The notes: generated by a model from the sequence alone, not told the origin. A stretch of 64,000 bases of DNA from Cellvibrio sp. PSBB023 (GCF_002007605.1 NZ_CP019799.1:2170001-2234000), one strand, 5' to 3'; shown: positions 34,601 through 43,908, numbered from the stretch's first letter. A program made the numbers and translations.

Positions 34601-35823
34601 GCTTTTATTTCTCCCGCCGCCATACGCTCAAATAAATCGACAGTGCCTTTGCCAAGCTTGGTGCTGATACTACCAGGCGCAATGCCCCACATCTGCTCGA
34701 TAAATTCGCGATCTTTTTCTACCAATAAGGTGCGCTGACCCGGCAAGCCCGGCCCCATATAACCCATCTCGCGCCCCCCCATGGCATTGGGTTGACCAGT
34801 GAGCGAAAAAGGGCCACTGCCGAGGCGACAAATTTTCCCCGTCGCTAAATGCAAATTGCAAATCGCGTTGGTATTCCAGGTGCCGTGGGTGCTTTGGTTT
34901 AAGCCCATGGTCCAGCAGGTCATAAACTCGGGAGCATTACCGATCATGTCAGCCGTTTTAATTAATTGCTCAACGGAAAGACCGGTAATTTCGCTCACTT
35001 TTTCCGGTGTGTAATCGGCTAAAAATTCCGGAAACCTTTCCCAACCTTGGGTGTACTGCGCGATAAATTCCGCATCAGTTTTACCATTTTTGTGCAGTAA
35101 AAATAACAAGCCGTTTAAGAACGCAAGGTCGGTGCCGGGTTTGATGGGTAAATACACATCGGCCTTATCAGCGGTTGTGGTGCGACGTGGGTCAACCACA
35201 ATTAATTTCGCACCGGCTTTGACGCGATCCATCATGCGCAAATACAAAATCGGGTGGCAATCCGCCATGTTGGCGCCTATCACCAAAAACAAATCGCTGT
35301 GATCAAAATCCTGATAGGAACCGGGTGGTGCATCGGAGCCGAGCGAGAGCTTGTAACCCGCGCCCGCGCTCGCCATACACAGGCGCGAGTTGGACTCGAT
35401 ATTGTTGGTACGTAAAAAACCTTTGGCGAGTTTGTTGGCGAGGTATTGGGATTCAATCGACATCTGCCCCGACACGTAAAAACTGATGGCATCAGGGCCG
35501 TGCTTATCCAGAATGTCACGCAGGCGTTTCGCGGTAGTACTGATCGCCTGCGCCATGGGTGTCATCACCGGATCACGATTGCGCTCACTGCGCACAAAGG
35601 CGGATTCCATGCGGCCGGAGTTGGTAAGCGCCTGGGCGCTGGTTTGGCCTTTGGTGCACAGGCGGCCAAAATTGGCGGGATGGTTTTTATCGCCCGTGAC
35701 CTTGGTGATTTTTTTACCGTCGGTTTCCAACACCATGCCGCAACCAACGCCGCAGTAAGGGCACACGGAACGGACAGACTTAGGGACGCTATTGGCAGAT
35801 TTTTTAGCAACAGACTCAGACAT
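31615..35823 (-). CDS. Single-chain assimilatory nitrate reductase fused to CysJ-type FMN/FAD/NADPH reductase
   Basis: The 1402-residue protein joins two enzymes. Residues 1 to about 720 are a NasA/NarB-type molybdopterin oxidoreductase with the [4Fe-4S] motif CPYCGVGC (Cys21, 24, 28 and one near 56) and a likely Mo-ligand Cys in NSRLCMASAG. After a linker, a flavodoxin domain starts near 857 (LLLWASQTGNAET, TSTFGDGDAPDSG). A CysJ/cytochrome-P450-reductase module follows: FAD site RLYSIASSSK, NADPH site MVGPGTGVAPFRGF, end YLRDVY. Electrons can thus pass NADPH-FAD-FMN-FeS-Mo within one chain to reduce nitrate to nitrite. GAGGAG ten bases upstream supports ATG 35823 over 35841. A sigma-54 promoter precedes it. 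No nitrite reductase or transporter gene is adjacent. Confidence 0.92.
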   Translation of the reverse strand: MSESVAKKSANSVPKSVRSVCPYCGVGCGMVLETDGKKITKVTGDKNHPANFGRLCTKGQTSAQALTNSGRMESAFVRSERNRDPVMTPMAQAISTTAKRLRDILDKHGPDAISFYVSGQMSIESQYLANKLAKGFLRTNNIESNSRLCMASAGAGYKLSLGSDAPPGSYQDFDHSDLFLVIGANMADCHPILYLRMMDRVKAGAKLIVVDPRRTTTADKADVYLPIKPGTDLAFLNGLLFLLHKNGKTDAEFIAQYTQGWERFPEFLADYTPEKVSEITGLSVEQLIKTADMIGNAPEFMTCWTMGLNQSTHGTWNTNAICNLHLATGKICRLGSGPFSLTGQPNAMGGREMGYMGPGLPGQRTLLVEKDREFIEQMWGIAPGSISTKLGKGTVDLFERMAAGEIKACWIICTNPVASVPNRKMVIEGLQCAELVIAQDAFLDTETNRYADILLPGALWAEAEGVMINSERNITLMQEAVSPPGDARADWEIIARVACEMGFSEGFSFNSAAEVFEEIKQSYNPKTGYDLRGVNYARLREAPLQWPCADENSTRNPIRYLNTGINQPLKMEADGSKPLIQFATDSGKAIFHPRPHVEAAEMPSAEFPIILNTGRVQHQWHTLTKTGKIPTLNKLNPGTFVEIHPQDATELGIKNKDKVEIRSRRGYAILPAVVTDRVQPGCCFAPIHWNDVYGDNLCINAVTSDKIDAISQQPELKVAAVTLKRVEVFVESMEIDSAENSDSHDYEYEIPMAYAAIGKETSMTLIKTFAEKIGVVEAIAPNFSEAERTYLAGYISGLQASATLISAVPALPADAPINPAHRTWVNGLLAGMFSHVLPLGVASVGVNAPAATQVKPELLLLWASQTGNAETLAEKFAQQLSAQGWAVTVKSMNDYSVEKLAAAKLAVFITSTFGDGDAPDSGGDFWSQLTNDSTPALNKLQFALLALGDSNYDQFCGHGKKLFARLQGLGARALVDRTDCDTDFESPAAEWFAKLSEQLAPLISATNAPAENQPLPMTSSTSAINTPIAYTKANPYAARLVVNKRLNADGSGKDVRQFGFDLGDSGITYEAGDALGVWPKNCPDYVFELEQALNLNAAAPVVVDTQEKPLHQALIDNYEICRPSLEALNFIAQRSNSSELKTLLDAEHKKELQDWLYGRQLVDILQEFPIRASVDELIPLLKRLQPRLYSIASSSKAQPNRIDLTVSAVRYTRFRDSKKIRKGVASTFLADRAAGIDIPIFVQPSKHFHVPENGDTPLIMVGPGTGVAPFRGFLQERQARGHQGKNWLFFGEQHAASDFYYQDEIQQFQKDGVLTELSLAFSRDQTQKIYVQDRMREQGEAIWHWLEEGAYFCVCGDASRMAKDVDQALRDIIQHYGKFDEVETVNYIRKLNMDKRYLRDVY

Positions 35824-35853
35824 AGGCTTGCAACTCCTCATTGGGAGGGGTTT

Positions 35854-35869
35854 AGCAATGCCTATGCCA
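35854..35869 (-). promoter_or_regulatory. Sigma-54 (RpoN) promoter of the nitrate reductase gene
   Basis: The minus strand reads TGGCATAGGCATTGCT, with TGGCA and TTGCT at the exact -24/-12 spacing of sigma-54 promoters. Transcription would start near 35843 and give a short leader holding the GAGGAG ribosome site. Nitrogen control through NtrC is the expected mode; no well-formed NtrC site was found upstream. Confidence 0.75.
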
Positions 35870-36114
35870 GTGACTGAGCGCCATCGGAAAAGTCACTTAA
35901 GCTATTGATTTAAAAAAGTAAATTTATTACACAGGGCTAAAAAGTGAAGGCGGGCGGGACAATAACCTTAGGTAGTGAATTATTTTTGCCTCATACCAAT
36001 GCAATATTTCACTCGACGGGCACTGGTTTGTTGTTGATTGGTGCAAAAGGCGGTGCGCGCAGTATTTATTACTTGCCGCACGCCTGCCATTTTCGCACCA
36101 AAATAGACCAGCAA

Positions 36115-37800
36115 TCAGGTTTTAAACTGCCCAACCAGTTGTTGCAACTCGGTACCGACGCTGGCCAGTTCGTCGCCCGATTGATGTGAACGCGCTGCGT
36201 AGCCTCCCGCCGATTCGGTAGCATCCGCAATTACGTGCATGCTTTGGTTGATGGATTCAATCACCTGGGTTTGCTCTTCAGCGGCGGTGGCGATTTGTAA
36301 GCCGCGCTGGCTGATGGTGCTGACTTGCTGGTCGATAGCGCTGAGCGCATCCGAAGTAGCGCAAACCATCTGTACCGAGACATCACCTTTGGCCAGACTG
36401 CGTTTGATCGACTCGCTGGCACCTGTCGTGCTGGCTTGCAGGCGCTGGATCATGCCCTGGATTTCCTCTGTTGATGCCTGGGTGCGCGCCGCCAATGCGC
36501 GCACTTCATCTGCCACTACTGCAAAACCGCGCCCCTGTTCACCAGCCCGCGCCGCTTCAATGGATGCGTTGAGGGCGAGCAAATTGGTTTGCTCGGCAAT
36601 GCCGCGAATCACATCCGACACGGCGCCAATGCCATTCACATCCTGCTGCAACTGCTGCAAACCGTCGGTATTGAGCTTCACTTCTGATGAGAGCGCCTGG
36701 ATGTTATCGATAGATTTGGCGGCAGTGGACTGCGCATCTTTGGTGGTGACCTCAGCCAGATTGGCGGCCGCTGCCGCTTCTTGCGTGCTGCGGGCGACTT
36801 CAACAGCAGAGGCTGCCATTTCGTTAATCGCACTGGCGACCTGCAGGGTTTGCTCGCGCTGCTGATCCAGGGTTTTGTGGGTGGCGCTGGTGTCTTGCGA
36901 GAGCTGCTGGCTGATGCTGGCCACCTGTTGGGTGAGCTGCTGGATACGCTGAATCATGCCGTGAATGGAATCCACAAAACTGTTGAAAGCCACAATAACC
37001 GCGCCGATTTCATCGTTGCTGGTGCGCGTGAGGCGACGGGTTAAATCGCCACCGCCGCGCGCTATGTCTTCAAGGCTGCGCACCAGCCCGTTAAGTGGCG
37101 CCAGGGTTTTATTGGCGATATATACCGCCAGCAGCGCAATCGCACCGAGCAGTACCAACGCCGCAACAAAGACCCACATAAGGGTGGCAGTAATATGCTC
37201 ATCGGCCACCGCGCGCGCCGAGGCAACGGCGTCATCGATGCTATCGATATAAAACCCGGTGCCCAGCATCAGGTTCCACTTATCCAGCCAAATGGCGTAG
37301 CTGAGTTTGGGGTAAGCGGTATCGCCCTGCCCCAAGCGCGGAAAATGGTAGGTGACAAAACCGCCACCCGCCTGCCCCTGCTTGACCAGCTCGTTGATCA
37401 GGAAAACACCATTAACATCTTTATAATCGCGGAAACTGTCGCCAATACGCGCGCTGTCGCTGCCGGAAAATACCCGCACCGAGCTGCCATCGTAGCCAAA
37501 GTAGTAGCCATCTTTACCGTACTTCAATTGTTTCAGCAGGGCGATGGCCTGGTCTTTTTCGGCGGATTCGCCCTTGGGCGCGGCATCGTAGAGGGGTTTG
37601 ATCAGCGAGTTGGCAATATCCAGGGAGTTGCGCAATTCGGTTTTATGGGCGTTGAGCAGGGTGTCGCGCAGTATCTCCATATCCTTGCTGACAACGTCTT
37701 GCATACGGGCACTAACCAGTGCCAGGAGCACCACTAAAATCGCAATGCCCGGCACCAACCCGAGCAAAATCAACTTGTATTTCATCGACATGGAACCCAT
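36115..37800 (-). CDS. Chemoreceptor with single Cache sensor domain
   Basis: GGAGG eight bases upstream supports this start. The 561-residue protein has a transmembrane helix (about 10-30), a periplasmic sCache_2-type domain (about 35-185; [18 protein letters not shown], then [19 protein letters not shown]), a second helix (about 198-220), HAMP and a signalling domain with the tip [20 protein letters not shown]. sCache_2 receptors often bind small organic acids; the ligand here is unknown. It is monocistronic and divergent from the PilZ gene. No pentapeptide tether is seen. Confidence 0.92.
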   Translation of the reverse strand: MGSMSMKYKLILLGLVPGIAILVVLLALVSARMQDVVSKDMEILRDTLLNAHKTELRNSLDIANSLIKPLYDAAPKGESAEKDQAIALLKQLKYGKDGYYFGYDGSSVRVFSGSDSARIGDSFRDYKDVNGVFLINELVKQGQAGGGFVTYHFPRLGQGDTAYPKLSYAIWLDKWNLMLGTGFYIDSIDDAVASARAVADEHITATLMWVFVAALVLLGAIALLAVYIANKTLAPLNGLVRSLEDIARGGGDLTRRLTRTSNDEIGAVIVAFNSFVDSIHGMIQRIQQLTQQVASISQQLSQDTSATHKTLDQQREQTLQVASAINEMAASAVEVARSTQEAAAAANLAEVTTKDAQSTAAKSIDNIQALSSEVKLNTDGLQQLQQDVNGIGAVSDVIRGIAEQTNLLALNASIEAARAGEQGRGFAVVADEVRALAARTQASTEEIQGMIQRLQASTTGASESIKRSLAKGDVSVQMVCATSDALSAIDQQVSTISQRGLQIATAAEEQTQVIESINQSMHVIADATESAGGYAARSHQSGDELASVGTELQQLVGQFKT

Positions 37801-37976
37801 GCGCGATCCTCCAGAATATTGTTATTGTGGTTTCAGTAGTAGACTTATATGCCATATTGTTATTACGACCAATTGTAACCGGTCTCACCCGAACGGCCAG
37901 TTATTCAGACGAAAAGATCTAAAATCGTCTATATTCAATTACATAGTTATAATCGACCATTCCTCATGGCACTTTA

Positions 37977-39818
37977 ATGACCCAGCAAACAGAGATTCAC
38001 TTACTGCTGAAAAAACTGGCGGTGCCGACACAAGACCTGGCGCAGTTGAGCTTTTGTCGCGGCCCCAAAGAAGCCCAAATTAAAGAGTGGCTGCAAAGCC
38101 TGCCCTTGACCCAGGCCCAGCAAGTCAGTGCCCAGATTTATACCGCTGTCCATGAGATCAGCCGTATATCACTGGGCAGTGAGCAACGACTGGCGATTTT
38201 GGAGCTGCTGCGCATTCCGGTACATCACACCCTGAATGGTTTGGCGCGCAAGTATTTAAACCAACCGCTGATCCTGCCCGATGCCGCCCTGAAAACCGCG
38301 ACCATCGCCCAAGCCATTCAAAAACACTTTCTCAATGGCTATTTGATTTTAGTGCGCCAACTGTGCCAACAACCCGAGGCCAAAAAAGAGGCGCAAGACC
38401 TGCAAGCGCTGGTGATCTCCCGCGCGCTTACCGCCCTTAGCCTGCTGCTGCTGCGCTCTTACCAACTGTATTTACCTATCGCCAGCCAGGTGTGGAACGA
38501 AATCCATACCCTATACCAACTCGCCTGTGCACTGGATGTGGCGCAGTTGCCGGTTGATGATCGCCTGCCCCACCAGCAACAGCTAAAAACCATTCACAAC
38601 CACTACTTGCGCCTGCTACTGCTTGCCACAGCGCGCGCTAACCAGTTGCGGCAGGATGAAATCGAAAATACCTACAACCTGCTGGAAACCCTGGCGCCCA
38701 GCGCCGAGCTGGATGATTACAACCCCGATGGCAAAGAAAACCTGTTTGTGGTGCTCACCAGCAGCAATCGCCCCCCCTTTTACAAATCCCATTGGCGCCC
38801 GGCAGCGACAACAGATACCCGTGCGGCACTGGAGCTGCGCACCGAGCAGTTGATCGGCAAGTTGGGTGAACTCTACAAAAGTGCTGGCGACAGCAATGGC
38901 GATGCCGCCAAGCCGGTAGCACTCAGTGCAGCGCTGGCCAAGCATTTGGAACAGGCCTGGAGCCATTTGGCGCTACGCAGCTTTGAGCGGCAGGATGTGA
39001 ATGCCGACATTGAGGTCACTGTCGGTTTGACCAATATCCATTTTTATCTGGCGGGTGAGCAGGCGTTTAACGTGTTTCTCAATCGCAGCAATGGCGTTGC
39101 GGGCGCGCCGGAAAAAGGCGATATCTTCCAAAAACGCGGCGTACAACTGAAGCAGGGCAATACCTTGAAGGTGGATGACCCCTGGGGTGACGCTTTTGAT
39201 ATCAAAGGGACGGCACTGGAAGGGCGGGCCTTGCCTACGCTGAATATCGAGAAAAAACTGCTGGAACGTGAGCAAGTGGATTATCAGGGCCAGCATCCTA
39301 TTTATAAGGTGCCACTGGTGGACCGCAGCCTGGGTGGTTACGGCCTGGAATGGCGCAGTGAAATTCCGGTGCAGGTGCGCGCGGGCGAACTGCTCGGCCT
39401 GCGCGAATACGGCCGCAATAAATGGTCGATTGGCGTGGTGCGCTGGGCCCATCAAATCAAAGGGGCAACGCAATTGGGTATCCAGATCCTGGCGCCCCAG
39501 GCCGTGCCCGTTGGCATTGCGATAGTGCATAAAACCGGTGGCTTCTCCGAATACCTGCGCGCCCTGCAAATTCCGGAATTGCGCGCTGTTAACCAACCGG
39601 CGAGTTTGATTACCAATGCCGTGTCCTTCCATGAGTACAACAAGGCGCGCCTCTACTGCCAACCGACGCCGGGTGTCTCCTATAGCGGCGATAAATCCAT
39701 CCAGCTGACCCAGCGTTTGTTTGCTACCGGCGCTTTTAGCCAGTTTGGTTTCCGTGAACTCATGCCAACGGCTGGCGAATCCCCCGCTAAGGATGATTTC
39801 AACTCGGTATGGGAATAG
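37977..39818 (+). CDS. PilZ-domain protein next to fimX (c-di-GMP effector)
   Basis: The 613-residue cytoplasmic protein has a large helical N-terminal part (to about 450) and a C-terminal PilZ-like domain with the motif DRSLGGYGLEW, matching the (D/N)xSxxG c-di-GMP signature, then WSIGVVRWAHQ. A -10 TATAAT at 37948-37953 is a probable promoter element; the ribosome site is weak. Its placement before fimX and serB matches the Pseudomonas order. FimX works with PilZ-type partners in type IV pilus control, so a role in twitching is the best guess. Confidence 0.78.
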   Translation: MTQQTEIHLLLKKLAVPTQDLAQLSFCRGPKEAQIKEWLQSLPLTQAQQVSAQIYTAVHEISRISLGSEQRLAILELLRIPVHHTLNGLARKYLNQPLILPDAALKTATIAQAIQKHFLNGYLILVRQLCQQPEAKKEAQDLQALVISRALTALSLLLLRSYQLYLPIASQVWNEIHTLYQLACALDVAQLPVDDRLPHQQQLKTIHNHYLRLLLLATARANQLRQDEIENTYNLLETLAPSAELDDYNPDGKENLFVVLTSSNRPPFYKSHWRPAATTDTRAALELRTEQLIGKLGELYKSAGDSNGDAAKPVALSAALAKHLEQAWSHLALRSFERQDVNADIEVTVGLTNIHFYLAGEQAFNVFLNRSNGVAGAPEKGDIFQKRGVQLKQGNTLKVDDPWGDAFDIKGTALEGRALPTLNIEKKLLEREQVDYQGQHPIYKVPLVDRSLGGYGLEWRSEIPVQVRAGELLGLREYGRNKWSIGVVRWAHQIKGATQLGIQILAPQAVPVGIAIVHKTGGFSEYLRALQIPELRAVNQPASLITNAVSFHEYNKARLYCQPTPGVSYSGDKSIQLTQRLFATGAFSQFGFRELMPTAGESPAKDDFNSVWE

Positions 39819-40174
39819 CTCGTTATGAAAATAATAGGCTGAGGCTGTAATAGCGTGTAGTTGCCCCGGTCAATGTAAAAGCGCATGATTTTTTGGCAAA
39901 AAATCAAAAGGCTCGACCAGCTCGCATAAACCGATGATAAGGTTGAGCCAGTCGATGATTTAAGTAATATAGCCACAGGGTAACGCCGGTCGACGCAAGT
40001 AATTCGCGACACATGGTAGGGTTTTTCGACTTATCGGCACAAATTTGTCACATCACATTAAAAATGCACTGCCGAACGCAGTAAAGCCGCCTGATCCAAC
40101 CTGCGCGCCGGATAAAACGCGCTATAGTCAGAGTCAGGCCGCGCGGCCAGTTCGCCAGACAATAGAATGGACAT
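39819..40174 (+). other. Intergenic region between the PilZ gene and fimX
   Basis: About 355 bases without a gene. It contains a small hairpin GATTTTTT/AAAAAATC at 39887-39905, which may act as a weak terminator, and a second stem GGCTCGACC/GGTTGAGCC (39910-39918 with 39941-39949). No clear promoter for fimX was identified. Confidence 0.45.
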
Positions 40175-42280
40175 ATGACTAGTTACGATACGATTCGACT
40201 GCTTATTCTGAACAACCAGCGTTCAGAGGCAGAGCGCCTTATAAGTATGCTGCACGCCTCCGGTCACCCCTGCCGTGCACAACACGTTGACAGCGAAGAA
40301 GCGCTGGTCAAACTGCTGCAAGAACAGAGTTGGGATCTGTTGATTGGCAACATGGATACCACCACGCCAACACCTGCCATAGCCATCAAACAAATCCGCC
40401 GCCTCAATAAAGATGTTCCCGTCATACTGCTCTATGAAATCGATGAAGATGAAAGCCCCTTTGCGGTAGTAGAAGGTTTGCGCCTGGGTGCTGCCGATGT
40501 CATCAATCTGGATGACGATCAACACCTGCTATTGGTTATTGACCGTGAATTGCAAAACCGCGAACAGCGTCAGGCGCGCCGCAATACTGACCGTCGCTTT
40601 CGCGAGGCCGAGCGCCGCAGTCAACAATTATTGGACAGCTCCCGCGATGCTATCGCCTTTATTCAGGATGGTCTCTACCTCTATGCCAATGAATCTTTTG
40701 CCGAGTTATTTGGCTATGAAGCGCGCGATGCGATTGAAGCTATGCCGATCATGGACATGGTGGCTCGTGGCGATCAGGCGCGCCTGAAAAACTTCCTCAA
40801 GGATTTTGTGTTCAAGGGCGATGACGCAGAATCCAGCAGCGTGTCCTTTACCGGTTTAAAAGAGGACGGCAGCGAAACCCATATCGACCTGGAAGTATCA
40901 CTGGTCACCTACGACGAAGAACCCTGCATCCAGTTCCTTGCGCGCGCCGCGACAGCGACCATAGTGCAAACCAACAACGAAGAGTTGGAAGCGCAGCTCA
41001 AACAAATCAAATGGCAGGATGTAGTCACCGGTGTATACAACCGCCAATACTTGCTCAATAACCTTGAACACATCATCGACAATGTCGACGAAAAACAGCA
41101 TTCCTGCCTGATGTATATCGAGCTGGATCATTTCAGCGAACAGATTAAAAACAGTTTCGGGGTTGCCGGTGCCGATTTGGCATTGGTTGACATAGCCACC
41201 CTGCTGCGCAGCAAAGCCAATACCAGCGACACCATTGCCCGCTTGGGCGATTCCACCTTTGCCATCATCAGCCACAACCTGAAAGCGGACGCGGCGGTTA
41301 ACCGCGCCCAGCAGCTATGCAAAGATCTGGAAGGTCACATCATTGAGATCGATCACAAAACCCTGCAGGTCACCTGCAGTATTGGCATATCGCTGATCAA
41401 CGAGACCAGCACCAGCACCAATACAGTGATTGAGCAAGCACGTCAGGCGATGGAAAAAGTCCGCGCCAAAAATGGCAATAGCGCCATGCTGTTTGAGCCG
41501 GAAGCGCCCTCGGGCGAGATCAAGATCGACATCAACAATGTGCTGCAACAAGCGCTGGCTAATGATCGCTTCCGCCTGTTGTTTCAGCCGATTATCAGTC
41601 TGCGCGGCTCCGATGAAGAATATTACGAAGTCTACTTGCGTATGCTGGATGAAAGCGGCACGGAGATTTCACCCAACCTGTTTTTTGAAGCGGCATCCAA
41701 CATCAGCGCCTGTACCAAAATTGACCGCTGGGTGATTTTGGAATCCATCAAAATGTTGTCCCAGCATCGCGCTAAAGGCAATAAAACCAAACTCATCCTC
41801 AATATCAGCCGCCAATCGCTGTGCGATGAATCCTTAATTCCCTGGTTGGGCGTTGCCTTTAAAGCCGCCAAATTGTCACCTGACTCTGTGGTATTCCAGG
41901 CGCGGGAAATTGATGTCACCAACCATTTGAATGCCGCCAAACACTTTGCCGATGGTGTTAAGAAGCTCAACACTCACTTCTCCATCAGCAACTTTGGCTG
42001 CTCACTCAACCCGTTCAATACGCTGTCCCATGTACCCGCCAGCATGATCAAGGTAGATGGCTCTTTCACCAGCGATATTCAAAACAACAATGAAAGTCCG
42101 GAAACACTCATCCAGTTGATTGAGAAGTTGAATCAGGAAAGTAAGATTACGCTGGTGCCCTTTGTCGAAAATGCCAGCGTACTATCCACCCTGTGGCAGG
42201 CAGGTGCGCATTACATTCAGGGGCATTATTTGCAGGAACCCACTCAGGGGATGAATTACGACTTTAATATGGAGTCGTAA
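40175..42280 (+). CDS. fimX: FimX-like degenerate GGDEF-EAL c-di-GMP receptor
   Basis: The 701-residue protein is ordered REC-like (about 5-125), PAS (about 150-265), GGDEF (about 285-440) and EAL (about 455-701). The catalytic sites are broken. The GGDEF loop reads RLGDSTFAI. The EAL motif is EVYLR, the DDFGTG loop is SNFGCS and AEGVET is replaced by VPFVENA. Gln in YIQGHYLQ and Lys in MIKVDGS remain. This pattern matches FimX, which binds c-di-GMP without hydrolysing it and places type IV pili at the cell pole. Next to serB, as in Pseudomonas. The ribosome site is weak. Confidence 0.88.
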   Translation: MTSYDTIRLLILNNQRSEAERLISMLHASGHPCRAQHVDSEEALVKLLQEQSWDLLIGNMDTTTPTPAIAIKQIRRLNKDVPVILLYEIDEDESPFAVVEGLRLGAADVINLDDDQHLLLVIDRELQNREQRQARRNTDRRFREAERRSQQLLDSSRDAIAFIQDGLYLYANESFAELFGYEARDAIEAMPIMDMVARGDQARLKNFLKDFVFKGDDAESSSVSFTGLKEDGSETHIDLEVSLVTYDEEPCIQFLARAATATIVQTNNEELEAQLKQIKWQDVVTGVYNRQYLLNNLEHIIDNVDEKQHSCLMYIELDHFSEQIKNSFGVAGADLALVDIATLLRSKANTSDTIARLGDSTFAIISHNLKADAAVNRAQQLCKDLEGHIIEIDHKTLQVTCSIGISLINETSTSTNTVIEQARQAMEKVRAKNGNSAMLFEPEAPSGEIKIDINNVLQQALANDRFRLLFQPIISLRGSDEEYYEVYLRMLDESGTEISPNLFFEAASNISACTKIDRWVILESIKMLSQHRAKGNKTKLILNISRQSLCDESLIPWLGVAFKAAKLSPDSVVFQAREIDVTNHLNAAKHFADGVKKLNTHFSISNFGCSLNPFNTLSHVPASMIKVDGSFTSDIQNNNESPETLIQLIEKLNQESKITLVPFVENASVLSTLWQAGAHYIQGHYLQEPTQGMNYDFNMES

Positions 42281-42364
42281 ATCCCCCCTGCCCCCCCCTT
42301 TTTCAAAGGGGGGATTTTTAGCTCCTCCCTTTGAAAAAGGGAGGTTGGGAGGGGAGGGATTCTT
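42281..42364. repeat. Paired palindromic REP-like element, copy 1
   Basis: Two hairpins lie between the convergent fimX and serB genes: a C8-TTTTTCAAA-G6 type stem (42291-42313) and CTCCCTTTGAAAAAGGGAGG (about 42324-42343). They are framed by outer complementary arms AATCCCCCC and GGGAGGGATT. The layout matches the copy at 51724-51796. It probably also ends both transcripts. Confidence 0.75.
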
Positions 42365-43592
42365 AAAGCAACTTGTCGCGTTCGCGGAAGCCCAGCAGAT
42401 ACAAAATTGCATCCAGGCCGAGATTGGAAATATTGTGCTCAGCAGAGGCCTTTACCAGCGGTTTTGCGCGGAAGGCAACGCCCAAACCGGCAACACTGAG
42501 CATGGGCAAGTCATTGGCGCCATCGCCCACGGCAATCACTTGCTCCAAGGCGATACCTTCCTGTTTAGCCAACATTGCCAGCAACTCTGCCTTGCGCTGA
42601 CCATCCACCACCACACCTTTTACTTCGCCGGTTACCTTGCCATCCACTATGTCCAGCTCATTGGCATAGACATAATCGATTCCCAGTTTGTCTTGTAAAT
42701 AGCGGCCAAAATAATTAAACCCACCGGACAGAATTGCCGTTTTGTAGCCCAGTTTTTTCAACGAGGAGATGAGTTTCTCGGCGCCTTCATTCAAACGCAG
42801 TTGCGCCGCAATACCGGCCAATACCGATTCATCCAACCCTTTGAGCAAGGCCATGCGGCGCGCAAAACTCTGTTTGAAATCCAATTCACCGCGCATCGCC
42901 GCCTCGGTGATTTCAGCAACCTGCTCGCCTACTCCGGCTGCCTTGGCCAGCTCATCAATTACTTCGGCATCGATCAGGGTGGAGTCCATATCAAAACAGA
43001 CCAACCGGCGATTGCGGCGGTAAACGGTATCGCGTTGGAAGGCGACATCCACATTCAGTTGTGCCGAGAGATCCATAAAATCGGCGCGCAGTGCCGCCAT
43101 GTCTGCCGGTGTGCCGCGCACGGAAAACTCCACGCAGGCACTGCCGCGCGCCAAGTCTTCAGCATTGAGTTCCGCCAGGGAAACACGGCCCGACAAGCGA
43201 CTGATAGTGTCGATGTTCAAACCGTGCTTGGAGGTAATTGCCGTCAATTCTGCAATCATGGTGGCATCAATCTGGCGCGCCAGCAGCGTCACTATGTGGC
43301 GGGTCTTGCCCTGCTGGTCGGCCCAGTGTTCATAGCTTTCGGGGGCGATGGTTTGAAAACGCACCTGGATATCCAGTGCGTTTGCTGCCTGCTGGATCGC
43401 CGCCAACAATTGTGCGCGGGTGTCGGTTGAAACACGCAGTTCAACCAAAATGCCGAGCGCCAGGGTATCGTGGATAACCGCCTGGCCTATGTCCAGTATG
43501 CGCGCGCCAACCTGGGTCAGGGTTTTGGTCAGGGCGTGGGTAACACCGGGTTTGTCTTGACCCGATGCGTTAATCAAGAGAATTTCGTTCAC
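42363..43592 (-). CDS. serB: Phosphoserine phosphatase SerB
   Basis: The 409-residue protein has two N-terminal ACT-like regulatory domains (about 1-85 and 95-175) and a C-terminal HAD phosphatase with DMDSTLIDAE (nucleophile Asp), ILSGGFNYF and the magnesium site VGDGANDLPMLSVAG. It hydrolyses phosphoserine in the last step of serine synthesis. The start is a GTG with GAGG close upstream. It is divergent from a YtjB-like gene, the same pairing as serB-ytjB in enterobacteria. Confidence 0.95.
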   Translation of the reverse strand: MNEILLINASGQDKPGVTHALTKTLTQVGARILDIGQAVIHDTLALGILVELRVSTDTRAQLLAAIQQAANALDIQVRFQTIAPESYEHWADQQGKTRHIVTLLARQIDATMIAELTAITSKHGLNIDTISRLSGRVSLAELNAEDLARGSACVEFSVRGTPADMAALRADFMDLSAQLNVDVAFQRDTVYRRNRRLVCFDMDSTLIDAEVIDELAKAAGVGEQVAEITEAAMRGELDFKQSFARRMALLKGLDESVLAGIAAQLRLNEGAEKLISSLKKLGYKTAILSGGFNYFGRYLQDKLGIDYVYANELDIVDGKVTGEVKGVVVDGQRKAELLAMLAKQEGIALEQVIAVGDGANDLPMLSVAGLGVAFRAKPLVKASAEHNISNLGLDAILYLLGFRERDKLL

Positions 43593-43651
43593 AATGCCTC
43601 ACTAAAATAGGGTCCAGATAAGCATCTGGCCGGGGCGCCGGGATAAAGCGC

Positions 43652-43739
43652 GCATTCTAGCCGAATTACTCTCGCCTCACAGCAGCTTCTATGATGAAAC
43701 GCAGGTTTCGCCAAGGCACAGCAACTTAGGCTAGAATGC
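43652..43739. promoter_or_regulatory. Symmetrical divergent -10 elements of serB and the YtjB-like gene
   Basis: An 11-bp perfect inverted repeat GCATTCTAGCC (43652-43662) / GGCTAGAATGC (43729-43739) places an identical TAGAAT -10-like hexamer on each strand, 66 bases apart and pointing away from each other. The -35 boxes are weak, so this is tentative. Confidence 0.4.
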
Positions 43740-43908
43740 AATTCCGCGCGACAGCACCAAGGAACAGTTTGCAACTAATCACCAGTAGCGAACTCTCATG
43801 AACACTGGTCGCCGGTGGATAGATCGACCCGCCTTACACAGACTGACTCTGGCAGGATCCGGAGTTGAACCATGAACGCACAGATACGCGCACGGACTTA
43901 ACAACAAG

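Noticed and set aside
35944..36189. Small rightward frame before the nitrate reductase promoter region
   Set aside because: It overlaps the end of the Cache receptor gene, has no ribosome site and its product looks like non-coding translation.
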